Below are positions 33,257 through 42,722 of a DNA stretch of 45,567 nucleotides, one piece after another. Each line of letters opens with the position of its first letter. Within the stretch, counting starts at the first letter, position 1. The position numbers and the translations under genes were made by a program. Location of the stretch: the NCBI GenBank assembly GCA_034003585.1, contig JAVEYH010000013.1:1-45567 (forward strand), written 5' to 3'. Origin of the DNA: JAPXSY01 sp034003585. Its GTDB lineage: Bacteria > Verrucomicrobiota > Kiritimatiellia > RFP12 > UBA1067. Below the pieces are notes generated by a model, which did no database searches, had not been told where the DNA came from, and worked only from the letters and a program-made list of their open reading frames with translations.

Positions 33257-34708
33257 ATGAGGATACGGCAAGCCATACCCTTTTGCGTGACCTGTTTGGC
33301 GGCGGCGTGCGCGGCCGGGATTCTGGCGGTGTGGCTCGCGCGCGAGTCCGCGGTGGGCGCGCCGTTGCGGCTGGCGACCGCCGACGGCTCGGGTGCCGAG
33401 GCGGAGGCCATCACGGAATCGGACGCGCGCGGAACGGATCTGACCGGTTGTTTCCGCGCCAACCGGGATGTTCCCCGCGGTGCCACGACCGGAAACTGGC
33501 CGGGATTCCGCGGTGCGGGCCGCGATAATGTCGCGCGAGGGGCGGGGAGGCTGCTGACCGCATGGCCGGAAACCGGCCCCGCGGTGCTCTGGCAGATTCC
33601 GGTGGGGGACGGGCACGCCATGCCGGCTTTGGCCAACGGGTGCCTCTATCTGCTGGACTATGACGAGGCGCGGGGCGGCGATTGCCTGCGTTGCCTGAAC
33701 GCGGACACGGGGCAGGAACGTTGGGAGCACCTCTATGCCGTCAAAACCAAACGCAATCACGGCATCTCGCGTACCGTGGCCGCGACCGACGGGCGGGCGG
33801 TCGTCACCATCGGCCCGCAGGGGCATGTCGTGTGCCTGAACGCGGATGACGGTGCGTACCGCTGGGGATTCAGCCTGGCCGCACGGTACGGTTCGCGCGT
33901 GCCGCTCTGGTATGCGGGGCAGTGTCCCCTGATTGACGGGGACCGGGTGATCCTGGCGCCGGCGGCGCCCGGGGTCCTGTTGTGCGCCCTCGCGCTGTCG
34001 GACGGGAAAACCGTTTGGGAGACACCCAATCCGCACGGGTACGCGATGTCGCATTCGTCGGTGATGATTCTCGGAACGGAAGGGGGCCGCCACTATGTGT
34101 ACGCGGGGATCGGCGGGATCGCGGGCGTCGGCGCGGAAGGCGCGGAAACGGGAAAGCTGCTGTGGCACACCGAAGCCTTCCGGCCCAGCGTGGTCGCGCC
34201 GTCACCCGTTTCGCTGCCGGACGGCCGGTTCTTCATGACGGCGGGGTATGGCTCCGGAGGCGTCCTCTTCCAAGTGTCGCGCGTTGCGGACGGTTGGCGG
34301 GCGGAACCGGTTTTCAAAACCGACCGCAAGACCTTCGCGAGTGAGCAGCAGACCCCGGTTTTCCTCAACGGGCTGCTCTATACGGTGCTGCCCAGTGACG
34401 GGGGCGGCGAGCGGCAGCAGTTGGTCTGCATGACCCTGGAAGGCCAGCGGGGATGGGCGAGCGGCCGCGACCACACGTTTGGGCTCGGACCCTATGTGGC
34501 CGCGCCGGACGGGTTGCTGCTGCTGCTGAACGATACCGGCACGCTGACGCTCGCGCGGGTGGGGCGCGACGGGTTTGTCCCTCTGGCGCGGCACGCGCTG
34601 ATGGCGGTCGGGGGACGCGATGCCTGGGGCCCCATGGTGCTGGCGGACAACCGGCTCTATCTGCGCGACAGCAGCCGGCTCTTCTGCCTGCAAGTCGGCG
34701 CGCCGTGA
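33257..34708 (+). CDS. PQQ-type beta-propeller repeat protein, membrane-anchored or secreted
   Basis: 483 aa, ATG behind GGAAGGAG, 29 bp after the preceding gene. An N-terminal hydrophobic helix (CVTCLAAACAAGILAVWLA) anchors or exports it. The propeller part starts with the common NWPGFRGAGRDNVARG and repeats blades such as GGDCLRCLNADTGQERWEHL, HVVCLNADDGAYRWGF and LLCALALSDGKTVWETPN. No dehydrogenase active-site motifs are evident, so it is probably a BamB-like or sensor-like periplasmic propeller rather than an enzyme. Such proteins are abundant in PVC bacteria; the function is unassigned. Confidence 0.8.
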   Translation: MRIRQAIPFCVTCLAAACAAGILAVWLARESAVGAPLRLATADGSGAEAEAITESDARGTDLTGCFRANRDVPRGATTGNWPGFRGAGRDNVARGAGRLLTAWPETGPAVLWQIPVGDGHAMPALANGCLYLLDYDEARGGDCLRCLNADTGQERWEHLYAVKTKRNHGISRTVAATDGRAVVTIGPQGHVVCLNADDGAYRWGFSLAARYGSRVPLWYAGQCPLIDGDRVILAPAAPGVLLCALALSDGKTVWETPNPHGYAMSHSSVMILGTEGGRHYVYAGIGGIAGVGAEGAETGKLLWHTEAFRPSVVAPSPVSLPDGRFFMTAGYGSGGVLFQVSRVADGWRAEPVFKTDRKTFASEQQTPVFLNGLLYTVLPSDGGGERQQLVCMTLEGQRGWASGRDHTFGLGPYVAAPDGLLLLLNDTGTLTLARVGRDGFVPLARHALMAVGGRDAWGPMVLADNRLYLRDSSRLFCLQVGAP

Positions 34709-34720
34709 GGCGGCCGGCGT

Positions 34721-34942
34721 TCAGCCGACGCGCTCGACCGTGATTTCGGGATCAATCTGCTCGCGCAGGATCCGTTCGATACCCTGCTTCAGCGTCAGGG
34801 TCGCGTGCGGGCAACTGCCGCATGCGCCGCGCAGACGGAGGCTCACGGTCTTGCCCGTGATCGAAACCAGTTCCATGTCCCCGCCGTCAGCCTGCAGCAT
34901 GCCGCGAAGCTCTTCCAGTTTTGCTTTGATTTGTTCGTCCAT
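34721..34942 (-). CDS. NifU-like C-terminal domain protein (Fe-S cluster scaffold/carrier)
   Basis: 73 aa stand-alone NifU C-terminal (Nfu) domain. It has the conserved ADGGDMELVSI opening and the cluster-binding CGSCPHATLTLKQGIE with CxxC. The ATG at 34942 follows GGAGGG eight bases upstream; the long 229 aa frame is a shadow of thiN. It probably carries or delivers 4Fe-4S clusters in the cytoplasm. It converges with the propeller gene (12 bp apart) and diverges from thiN. Confidence 0.93.
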   Translation of the reverse strand: MDEQIKAKLEELRGMLQADGGDMELVSITGKTVSLRLRGACGSCPHATLTLKQGIERILREQIDPEITVERVG

Positions 34943-35044
34943 GATCGGTCCCTCCGCTTGAAATGGCGGCGTATCATGCCCGAAAACACAGGGTGCGTCA
35001 AGTTGCGGTTGACGGGGTCCGGCGGCCGCGCTAAGGTTGGGCCC

Positions 35045-35728
35045 GTGAATCACAAAGCCGAAACAACCGTGCTGCTCGCGAACGGCGCGTATCCGGTCCA
35101 TGCCTTCCCGGCAGACGTGCTGCGGTCGGCCCGCCGCATCGTTTGTTGCGACGGCGCGGCGGACCGGCTCTCGCAAGCCGGGTTGGAGCCCGCGTGGGTC
35201 ATCGGTGATCTGGACAGCCTTTCGTCCGCGGCGCGCGCCCGTTGGTCCGACCGCCTGGTCGCGGTTTCCGATCCGGAGAGCAATGATTTGACCAAGGCTT
35301 TCCGCTTCTGCGTGGCCCGCGGCTGGCGCGATCTGGCGATCGTCGGCGCGACTGGCCTTCGCGAGGATCACACCCTGGGCAACCTCTCGCTCCTCCCGGA
35401 TTTCGCGCAAGAGGCGGAGGTGATCCTGTTGACCGATACCGGGACGTTCCGGCCGCTGTTGCGGTCAGCGCGCCTGCGCGCCCATCCCGGGCAGCAGGTC
35501 TCGATCTTCTCCTTTGACCCCCGCACCGCCATCACGTCGGAAGGGTTGCGTTATCCGTTGCGGCGGCTGCGACTCTCCCGCTGGTGGCAGGCCACGCTGA
35601 ATGAAGCCAGCGGTGACGGGTTTGACCTGTCGTTCGAGGGCGGACCCCTGCTGGTGTACCAAACGTATGGGACGAGGCGGAGCCATGCGCCGGGGGGCAC
35701 CGACGAGGGAAAAGGCGTGGCCACATGA
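35045..35728 (+). CDS. thiN: Thiamine pyrophosphokinase
   Basis: 227 aa from a GTG at 35045. Transfers pyrophosphate from ATP to thiamine. The ordered motifs are present: VCCDGAADRL, VIGDLDSLS, PESNDLTKAFRF and GATGLREDHTLGNLSLL, with the acidic residues that bind Mg-ATP; the late beta-sandwich region includes SEGLRYPL. The stop overlaps the rsmE start by 4 bp. The frame upstream of 35045 runs across the divergent nifU-like gene and is excluded. Confidence 0.9.
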   Translation: MNHKAETTVLLANGAYPVHAFPADVLRSARRIVCCDGAADRLSQAGLEPAWVIGDLDSLSSAARARWSDRLVAVSDPESNDLTKAFRFCVARGWRDLAIVGATGLREDHTLGNLSLLPDFAQEAEVILLTDTGTFRPLLRSARLRAHPGQQVSIFSFDPRTAITSEGLRYPLRRLRLSRWWQATLNEASGDGFDLSFEGGPLLVYQTYGTRRSHAPGGTDEGKGVAT

Positions 35729-36486
35729 ACCGGATTCTGTTTGAGCCCGGAGAGTTGCGCGCGGACGGGACCGTGACGCTTTCGGACGCGAGGGCCGCGC
35801 ATATTCTGACTGTGCTGGGACTCGGCGTGGGGGGCGTGGTCCGGAGCGGGGTGGTGGACGGGCTTGCCGGAACATCGCGGATCCTCGAAACGGACGGACA
35901 GCAAATCCGGTTGCAGACCGATCATACGCAGCCGTCGGAGACACCCTGGTTCGATTTGCTGTTGGCCGCGCCGAGGCCCAAAGCGATGAAACGGCTTTGG
36001 CCGCAATTGGCCGCTCTCGGCGCCGGCCGGGTGGTGGTGCTCAACGCCGCCAAAGTCGAAAAGTGTTATTTCAGTAGCCAATGGCTTGATCCGCCGCGGA
36101 TCCGTCCGCTTCTGATTGAGGGGCTGGCCCAGGCCGGCACGACCCGCCTGCCGGAAGTGCAAGTGCGGCCGAGGTTCAAGCCGTTCGTTGAGGATGAACT
36201 GGACAGCCTTTTTCCCACGCCGTTGCGTCTGCTCGCCCATCCCGGACCGGTTTCCCGTTCCGTCGGCTCCGAATGGGCACCCGGAGCGCGCCCGCTGGTT
36301 GCGGTCGGCCCCGAAGGGGGATGGACCGGTTACGAGCGAACGATGCTGGCGGCGCGCGGCTTCCGGCCTTTCTCGCTGGGTACCCGGACCCTGCGGACCG
36401 ATACGGCGTGTGTCGCGCTGATTGCGGTGCTGGCCTGGTGGCGCGACTGCTGCCAATCAGCGGCGGGGACGCCGCCGGCAGGCTGA
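35725..36486 (+). CDS. rsmE: 16S rRNA (uracil1498-N3)-methyltransferase RsmE
   Basis: 253 aa. Methylates U1498 of 16S rRNA with SAM. N-terminal PUA-like part (DARAAHILTVLGLGVGGVVR), then a SPOUT fold with the knot-forming VAVGPEGGWTGYE and FSLGTRTLRTDTACVALIAV, both characteristic. LLLAAPRPKAMKRLWPQL is the usual mid-protein block. Coupled to thiN by an ATGA overlap. Confidence 0.93.
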   Translation: MNRILFEPGELRADGTVTLSDARAAHILTVLGLGVGGVVRSGVVDGLAGTSRILETDGQQIRLQTDHTQPSETPWFDLLLAAPRPKAMKRLWPQLAALGAGRVVVLNAAKVEKCYFSSQWLDPPRIRPLLIEGLAQAGTTRLPEVQVRPRFKPFVEDELDSLFPTPLRLLAHPGPVSRSVGSEWAPGARPLVAVGPEGGWTGYERTMLAARGFRPFSLGTRTLRTDTACVALIAVLAWWRDCCQSAAGTPPAG

Positions 36487-36553
36487 CGGATTGGATCCGT
36501 GACCGGTTCGCGATGGGGAAGCGAGGGACGTGTTTTTCACGGCGCGGCTGGGG

Positions 36554-36584
36554 ATTGGACAGTGCGCCATTTTCTGATGTAAAC
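36554..36584 (+). promoter_or_regulatory. Weak promoter candidate for the SQOR-like gene
   Basis: TTGGAC (36554-36559) with TGTAAA (36577-36582, 17 bp spacer) or TAAACT (36579-36584, 19 bp spacer) in the 136 bp gap before 36623. Neither -10 is close to consensus. Confidence 0.3.
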
Positions 36585-36622
36585 TACACAGTCGATGAGA
36601 TCAACGGGAGAGAGATGGGGTT

Positions 36623-38038
36623 ATGACGAATACGGTATGCGATGAGGGTACGGAGCGGCTGGTCGGCGAACTCGGCAGAAGAGCGTTTCTGAAAACAACG
36701 GCGGCAGCCGGGCTGATTTCCCTGTTGGGCGCGGGCGGTTGCGGGATGAAGGGGAGTGGGCGCGCGGTGAGGATCGTTGTGATCGGCGGCGGCGCCGCGG
36801 GACTCGGCATGGCCGCGCGGTTGCGCCGCCTGCTCAGCCATGCGCGGATCACCCTGATCGATCCGGCGGAGCGCCAGTTCTATCAGCCGGGATTCACGCT
36901 GATCGCCTCCGGCGTGTATCAGCCGCGCCAGGTATGGCGCAGGCAGTCCGATTGCATCCCGCAAGGGGTGGAGTGGCTCAAGCAGGCGGTGGTCGCGCTG
37001 GACCCGGCGAAACAAGCCGTGACTGTCGAGGGCGGCGGGACGCGTTCCTATGATTTCCTTGTGCTCACGCCAGGTATCCAGTGCAACTGGGAGGCAGTCG
37101 AGGGTCTTTCCCGGAAAAACCTGGGCGAGGGGAACGTGCACAGCATTTACGATTTCGAGGGGGCGCAGAAGACGTGGCGTGCCGTGCAGGAGTTTGTCGG
37201 GAAGGGCGGGCGCGGTATCTTCGCGGATACCTACACCAAACACAAGTGCGGCGGCGCGCCCAAAAAGATTTGCCTGCTGACCGAGCACCTCGCGCGCATG
37301 CGCCGCACGCGCGACCGGCTGAAGTTCGATTACTTCACCGCTTCCAAGGCGCTTTACGACGTGCCGTTCTTTACACCGCGGCTGGAGCAGATCTACCGGG
37401 ATCGGTCTGTCAGCGTGACCACGCATACGCGCGTCAAAGGGGTGGACACCGCCGCCCGGAAAGTACACTTCATCCGGATCGAGACGGTCAGGAAAGAGGT
37501 GTCTGATCCGCAGGCCGGCAGTCGGAAAACGGTGGAGGAGCGCGTCGAGACTCCCTTCACGGAGGAGTACGATTTCCTGCACCTCGCCCCGCCGCAGAGC
37601 GCGCCGGATTTCGTGCGTCAGGCCGGTTTGGGCTGGACCGAGGGCAAGCTGGCCGCCGAGGCCTGGGTGATGGTCGACAAGGGCACGCTGGTTCACAAGA
37701 CGTATGCCAACATCCTCAGCCTCGGCGATGCCGCCGGGGTTCCGACCAGCAAGACGTCGGCCGCCGCGCGCAAGCAGATCCCGGTCGCGGTGCGCAATCT
37801 GGTTTCGCTCGTGGAGGGGCGCGCGCCCGAGGCAATCTACGACGGCTATGCCGCCTGTCCGATCGTCACGGACTACGGCCATGTGCTGATGGCCGAGTTC
37901 GACTACGACAAAAAACCGAAGATCAGCTTTCCGCTCTCGCTGTTCGACATGTCGCGGGAGAGCCGGATGGCCTGGCTGCTGAAGGTGTATGCGCTCAAAC
38001 CGCTCTATTTTCACGGGATGCTCCCGGGGTACTGGTAA
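36623..38038 (+). CDS. Sulfide:quinone oxidoreductase-like flavoprotein with Tat signal
   Basis: 471 aa. The N-terminus has a twin-arginine motif (LGRRAFLKTTAAAG) then LLGAGGCGM, which could be a lipobox, so it may be a Tat-exported lipoprotein. FAD-binding GXGXXG: IVVIGGGAAGLGMAARL. The two cysteines of eukaryotic-type (SQOR) enzymes are in KHKCGGAPKK and YAACPIVTDYG, and the C-terminus LMAEFDYDKKPKISFPL to MLPGYW also matches human SQOR. It likely oxidises sulfide and passes electrons to quinone at the inner membrane; a related flavoprotein role is possible. Confidence 0.85.
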   Translation: MTNTVCDEGTERLVGELGRRAFLKTTAAAGLISLLGAGGCGMKGSGRAVRIVVIGGGAAGLGMAARLRRLLSHARITLIDPAERQFYQPGFTLIASGVYQPRQVWRRQSDCIPQGVEWLKQAVVALDPAKQAVTVEGGGTRSYDFLVLTPGIQCNWEAVEGLSRKNLGEGNVHSIYDFEGAQKTWRAVQEFVGKGGRGIFADTYTKHKCGGAPKKICLLTEHLARMRRTRDRLKFDYFTASKALYDVPFFTPRLEQIYRDRSVSVTTHTRVKGVDTAARKVHFIRIETVRKEVSDPQAGSRKTVEERVETPFTEEYDFLHLAPPQSAPDFVRQAGLGWTEGKLAAEAWVMVDKGTLVHKTYANILSLGDAAGVPTSKTSAAARKQIPVAVRNLVSLVEGRAPEAIYDGYAACPIVTDYGHVLMAEFDYDKKPKISFPLSLFDMSRESRMAWLLKVYALKPLYFHGMLPGYW

Positions 38039-38058
38039 GCCCCGCGCCTTGAAATGGG

Positions 38059-38093
38059 GAACGTCAAGCGCCGAATGTCGAACGCGGAACGGA
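38059..38093 (+). repeat. Heptad repeat array (GAAYGNN), five units
   Basis: Consecutive 7-mers GAACGTC, AAGCGCC, GAATGTC, GAACGCG, GAACGGA fill most of the gap before rlmB. The same heptads occur at 44097-44117. Confidence 0.65.
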
Positions 38094-38099
38094 ATGAAT

Positions 38100-38894
38100 A
38101 TGAAACGTGAACGGTTTTCCCGTTATCCCCAGAAACGCGACGCGCCGGCCGGGCGCGGCGACTGGATTTATGGGCGGCGCCCGGTGTTGGAGGTGGTGAA
38201 GGCCGGCAGGCGTCACCTGGTTGAGGCGCTGCTGCCGCCGCCCGGGCGCGACGCGCCGGAGATCGCCGAGCTGCGCGGTCTGCTGCGCGGCCGGGATGTG
38301 CCGGTCCGCGTGGCGGAGCGCGATGAGTTGGACGCGTGTTGCGAGGGCGGTCACCACCAGGGTGTGGCGGTCCGCACTGGCGGGTATCCCTATATCGCGT
38401 TCGATCAGGTGACGCACGACGTCAAAGAGAATGCCGAAGCCGTGGTGCTGATCCTCGACCACATCGAAGACCCGCAGAATGTCGGTTCGCTGTTGCGCAC
38501 CGCTGACGCCGCCGGCGTCACGGCGGTCGTGCTGGCGGAAGACCGGGCGGCCGGTGTCACGGCCGCTGCGGCGCGCGCCTCGGCCGGCGCCTCCGAGCAT
38601 CTGCGCGTGGCCAAGGTCGTGAATCTCGTGCGCGCCATGAAGGAGCTGCAGGAGCTGGGCGTCTGGATCACGGGGCTCGACATGGGGCCGGACGCCAAAC
38701 CGCATACGGCCGTTGATTTCAAGGGCCGCGTCGCTCTGGTGGTCGGCAGCGAGGGGCGCGGGCTCTCGCGGCTCGTGCGCGAGACCTGCGACTTCATCGC
38801 CTGCCTGCCGATGAAAGGCCGCGTCGCATCGCTCAACGCCGGTGTGGCCGGCGCGGTCGCGCTCTACGAGGTGGTGAGGCAGAGGACTCGGTAG
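38100..38894 (+). CDS. rlmB: TrmH-family 23S rRNA 2'-O-methyltransferase, RlmB-like
   Basis: 264 aa from the ATG at 38100; an ATG at 38094 is an alternative. Methylates the 2'-OH of a 23S rRNA guanosine (G2251 in E. coli). N-terminal substrate-binding part IYGRRPVLEVVKAGRRH, then the SPOUT domain with LDHIEDPQNVGSLLRTADA, VALVVGSEGRGLSRLVRETC and the SAM-loop SLNAGVAGAVALYEVV. The upstream frame to 37989 overlaps the flavoprotein gene and is rejected. It could be another SpoU-type rRNA enzyme, but length and N-domain favour RlmB. Confidence 0.88.
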   Translation: MKRERFSRYPQKRDAPAGRGDWIYGRRPVLEVVKAGRRHLVEALLPPPGRDAPEIAELRGLLRGRDVPVRVAERDELDACCEGGHHQGVAVRTGGYPYIAFDQVTHDVKENAEAVVLILDHIEDPQNVGSLLRTADAAGVTAVVLAEDRAAGVTAAAARASAGASEHLRVAKVVNLVRAMKELQELGVWITGLDMGPDAKPHTAVDFKGRVALVVGSEGRGLSRLVRETCDFIACLPMKGRVASLNAGVAGAVALYEVVRQRTR

Positions 38895-38944
38895 AATCGA
38901 GGGAATCGGCTCAATCGAATCTTTTGGTCCCATCGAAAAACAAA

Positions 38945-40771
38945 ATGACGCAATCGCTTTTCGAAAGTCTGGTGCCGCGTCCGCGGCGGGTCGTGCCGGG
39001 CGCGGGGGCGCTGCGCCTCGGCGAGTCCGGCGTGTTCGCTGTCGACGCGGAGGCGGAAGCCGCGCGGCCCGCGTTGCGCGTGCTCCGGGACGCCTTGGGG
39101 CCGGGCTGGCAGGAGTCGGAAGCGCGGGCGTCCCCGCCCGCGGGTGGAGCCCGCATCCGGTTGCGCCTTGCGCCGCAAACCGCGGGCCCGCAGTCCTATT
39201 GGCTGCGCGTCACGCCCGCAGGCGTCGAAGCCGAGGCGGGAGGCCGGGCGGGATTGTTTTATGCCGCCGTGACGCTGGCGCAGCTCGTTGGCCTCTCGGA
39301 AGGCGCACTGCCTCTCTGCGAGCTGGACGACGCGCCGGATTTTCCGGCGCGCGGCGTGATGCTCGACATCAGCCGCGATAAGGTGCCGACCCTGGCCACG
39401 CTTTTTGAACTGGTGGACATGCTGGCCGGACTGAAGATCAACCAGTTCCAGCTTTATACCGAGCACACGTTCGCCTACCGCGGCCACGAGGGGGTGTGGC
39501 GCGACGCCAGCCCGGTGACGCCGGAGGAGATCCGCGCATTGGACGCGCATTGCCGCGAGCGGTGTGTGGAGCTGGTGCCGAACCAGAACTCGTTCGGGCA
39601 TCTGGAGCGCTGGCTCGCCCTTCCGCGCTATGCGCCGCTGGCGGAGCTGCCGCAGGGCGGCGCGCCGCTGCCGTGGGGCGGTACGCACGAAAAGCCGACC
39701 GCGCTCTGCCCGATTGATCCGCGCAGTCTCGCCCTGCTGGAGGATCTCTACGATCAGCTGCTGCCCAACTTTTCGTCGCGGCTCTTCAATGTCGGCTGCG
39801 ACGAAACCTTCGACCTGCGCGGCGAGGGCCGTTCGGCGGCGCTCGTGCGGGAGCGCGGCGAGGGACGCGTGTATCTCGATTTCCTGAAGCAGATTCACGC
39901 GCGGGTCACGGCGCGGGGGCGGCGCATGGCCTTCTGGGGCGACATCCTCATCCGCCATCCGGATCTGGTGCGCGAGGTGCCGCGCGACGCGCTGGCGCTG
40001 GAGTGGGGCTATGAGGCCGACCATCCGTTCAACGCGCACGGCGCGCGCTTCGCCGCGTCGGGTCTGCCCTTTTACGTCTGCCCCGGCACGTCGTCGTGGA
40101 ACAGCCTGGCCGGCCGCACAGCCAACATGCGCGCGAACCTCGTGAGCGCGGCGGAGAACGGGTTGCGCCACGGCGCCTGCGGGTTCCTGATCACGGATTG
40201 GGGCGACGGCGGCCACTGGCAGCCGCTGGCGGTGAGCCTTGCGGGATACGTGTACGGCGCGGCGCTGGCCTGGGGCACCGCGCGCAACCGGGAGCTGGAT
40301 CTCGCCGGGGCGATGGACCGGTTCGGCGGCGCGTGCGGGCACGGCGACGCGCTGCTGCGGTTGGGCGACGCCTACCGGCGGTGCGGGGCGTTACGCGGAA
40401 ACGGCACGGAACTGTTCCAGATCCTGTCGAAACCGCGGCCGCGGCCGGTGGCTGCGGGTGTGACGGCCGAGACGCTGCATGCCGTACTGGACAGCGTGGA
40501 GGAGGCGGAACGCGTTGCGTGTAACGCGCAGGCCTCAACGGTTCGGCAGGAGGCGGAGCAGACGGGCCGCCTGATACGCGCGGCCTGCCACCGTGGCTTG
40601 GCCTTGCTTGACGGAAGCGTGGGCCGCGCAGCCACCCGGCGCGCGCTACGGATTGAGGCGGAGGATTTGGCGTGCGCTCATGCCCGCGTCTGGCGATTGC
40701 GAAACCGCGTGGGGGGGCTGGCCGACAGTCTGGTTAAGCTGGCGTGTCACCGGCAGGAATACGCGGACTGA
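38945..40771 (+). CDS. Glycoside hydrolase family 20 (beta-N-acetylhexosaminidase-like)
   Basis: 608 aa from the ATG at 38945. Residues about 10-130 look like the GH20b N-terminal domain (LVPRPRRVVPGAGALRLGES), followed by a TIM barrel: GVMLDISRDKVPTLATLFEL, LKINQFQLYTEHTFAY, VPNQNSFGHLERW and the catalytic Asp-Glu in FNVGCDETFDL (acetamido-assisted mechanism). MAFWGDILIRHPDLV and YVCPGTSSWNSLAGR follow. A C-terminal helical region (about 490-608) is extra. No signal peptide is visible, suggesting cytoplasmic action on imported amino-sugar glycans, unless the start is misread. Weak ribosome site. Confidence 0.85.
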   Translation: MTQSLFESLVPRPRRVVPGAGALRLGESGVFAVDAEAEAARPALRVLRDALGPGWQESEARASPPAGGARIRLRLAPQTAGPQSYWLRVTPAGVEAEAGGRAGLFYAAVTLAQLVGLSEGALPLCELDDAPDFPARGVMLDISRDKVPTLATLFELVDMLAGLKINQFQLYTEHTFAYRGHEGVWRDASPVTPEEIRALDAHCRERCVELVPNQNSFGHLERWLALPRYAPLAELPQGGAPLPWGGTHEKPTALCPIDPRSLALLEDLYDQLLPNFSSRLFNVGCDETFDLRGEGRSAALVRERGEGRVYLDFLKQIHARVTARGRRMAFWGDILIRHPDLVREVPRDALALEWGYEADHPFNAHGARFAASGLPFYVCPGTSSWNSLAGRTANMRANLVSAAENGLRHGACGFLITDWGDGGHWQPLAVSLAGYVYGAALAWGTARNRELDLAGAMDRFGGACGHGDALLRLGDAYRRCGALRGNGTELFQILSKPRPRPVAAGVTAETLHAVLDSVEEAERVACNAQASTVRQEAEQTGRLIRAACHRGLALLDGSVGRAATRRALRIEAEDLACAHARVWRLRNRVGGLADSLVKLACHRQEYAD

Positions 40772-40824
40772 TTCCGTCGGCTACCTGCGCCGCGCGCGAT
40801 TCCGGCGGCGCGCCCCCGCCGCGT

Positions 40825-41505
<681 letters not shown>

Positions 41506-41516
41506 AACGGTTGGAT

Positions 41517-42722
41517 TCAGCGCATGGCCCGGCGCGCGTTACGGGTTTGCGAGCCGCCGGGCGGGGTTGGCATAAACGGGTTTTTCGGCCTGGTGGCGGC
41601 CGCGCCGCCGGTTTGTTTGACCCCGAGAATCACCTCGCTTCCCGTCAGGTCCCGGGGCTTTTCGATCGCGGTCCGGGTGCCGTCCGAAATGCCGATCCGG
41701 ACCGCCACCGCCTCCGGCACGCCGTTGGTGCCGAGCACCCAGATTTTCGGCCCCCGGATTTCCGTGTTGAGGTTGGTGGGGGCGAAACGCAGCGCGGCGG
41801 CCGGCACGACCGGCACATCCTCGCGGGCCGCCACCTCGATCGCGATGTTGGCGGTCATGCCGGGAAAGAGCTTTTCCTCCGGATTGTCCGCTTCGACGAT
41901 TACCGGATAGGTCACCACATTCTGCACGGTCGCCGCGGCAAGCCGCACCTGTCTGACCACACCGGTAAACGTATGGCGGTACGCGTCAACGGTGAAGTGA
42001 ACCGGTTGGTTCGTCCGGATCTGGCCGACGTCCGCTTCCGGAACACTCGTCTCAACCTGAATGCGTTTGAGATCCGTCGCGATTTGAAACAGCTGTTGCG
42101 CGTTCATGGAGGAGACCACGGTCTGGCCCTCATCGACATTGCGCGCGATCACCACGCCGTCCACGGGGGAGCGGATGGTACAGTAGTCGAGGTTGGTTTT
42201 GGAGAGTTTGACCGCCGCACGCGACTGCAGGACCGCCGCTTCGGCGATTCGGAGTTGCGCGGCGAGCGCGTCACGCTCGGCTTCCGCGGTGTCCAGGTCC
42301 GCGCGGGAGAGCATGTTGCGCTTGGCAAGTTCGGTCTTGCGCACCCAATCCTTCTCCGCCAAGGCGAGTTTGATCTTCGTCTGTTCGAGATTCGCCTGAT
42401 TGGAAGCGAGCTGCGCGCCATCCTTGGCGTGGTTCGCCTCATAGACCGCCGGATCGATCTGCGCCACAACCTGTCCGGTGGTCACCGCCGAGTTGAAGTC
42501 GGCATAGAGTCTCAGGATGCGGCCGTTCACCTGTGTGCCGACCTCGACCTCCTGAATCGGCTGCACGGTCCCGGTCGCGCGGATCGCCTGGATAATCGCG
42601 CCGCATTCGATGGTCTCCGTGCGGTAGAGCACGGGCGTCGGTTGGCCCCGTTTTTTCCGGTATAGGCTCCAGCCGCCCCACCCGAGGGCCGCAAGGCAGA
42701 GCAGCGCAAGCAAACGTTTCAT
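41517..42722 (-). CDS. MacA-like periplasmic adaptor, HlyD family
   Basis: 401 aa. N-terminal anchor (LLALLCLAALGWGGWSLY), barrel-sandwich halves (GTVQPIQEVEVGTQVNGRIL and DYCTIRSPVDGVVIARN), helical hairpin between them, and the beta-barrel region with VPEADVGQIRTNQPVHFTVD and KLFPGMTANIAIEV, VVPAAALRF typical for MacA. Its start overlaps the TolC-like stop by 4 bp. Connects the ABC pump with the outer-membrane duct. Shorter than the adaptor at 14986 and lacking that protein's basic tail. Confidence 0.9.
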   Translation of the reverse strand: MKRLLALLCLAALGWGGWSLYRKKRGQPTPVLYRTETIECGAIIQAIRATGTVQPIQEVEVGTQVNGRILRLYADFNSAVTTGQVVAQIDPAVYEANHAKDGAQLASNQANLEQTKIKLALAEKDWVRKTELAKRNMLSRADLDTAEAERDALAAQLRIAEAAVLQSRAAVKLSKTNLDYCTIRSPVDGVVIARNVDEGQTVVSSMNAQQLFQIATDLKRIQVETSVPEADVGQIRTNQPVHFTVDAYRHTFTGVVRQVRLAAATVQNVVTYPVIVEADNPEEKLFPGMTANIAIEVAAREDVPVVPAAALRFAPTNLNTEIRGPKIWVLGTNGVPEAVAVRIGISDGTRTAIEKPRDLTGSEVILGVKQTGGAAATRPKNPFMPTPPGGSQTRNARRAMR

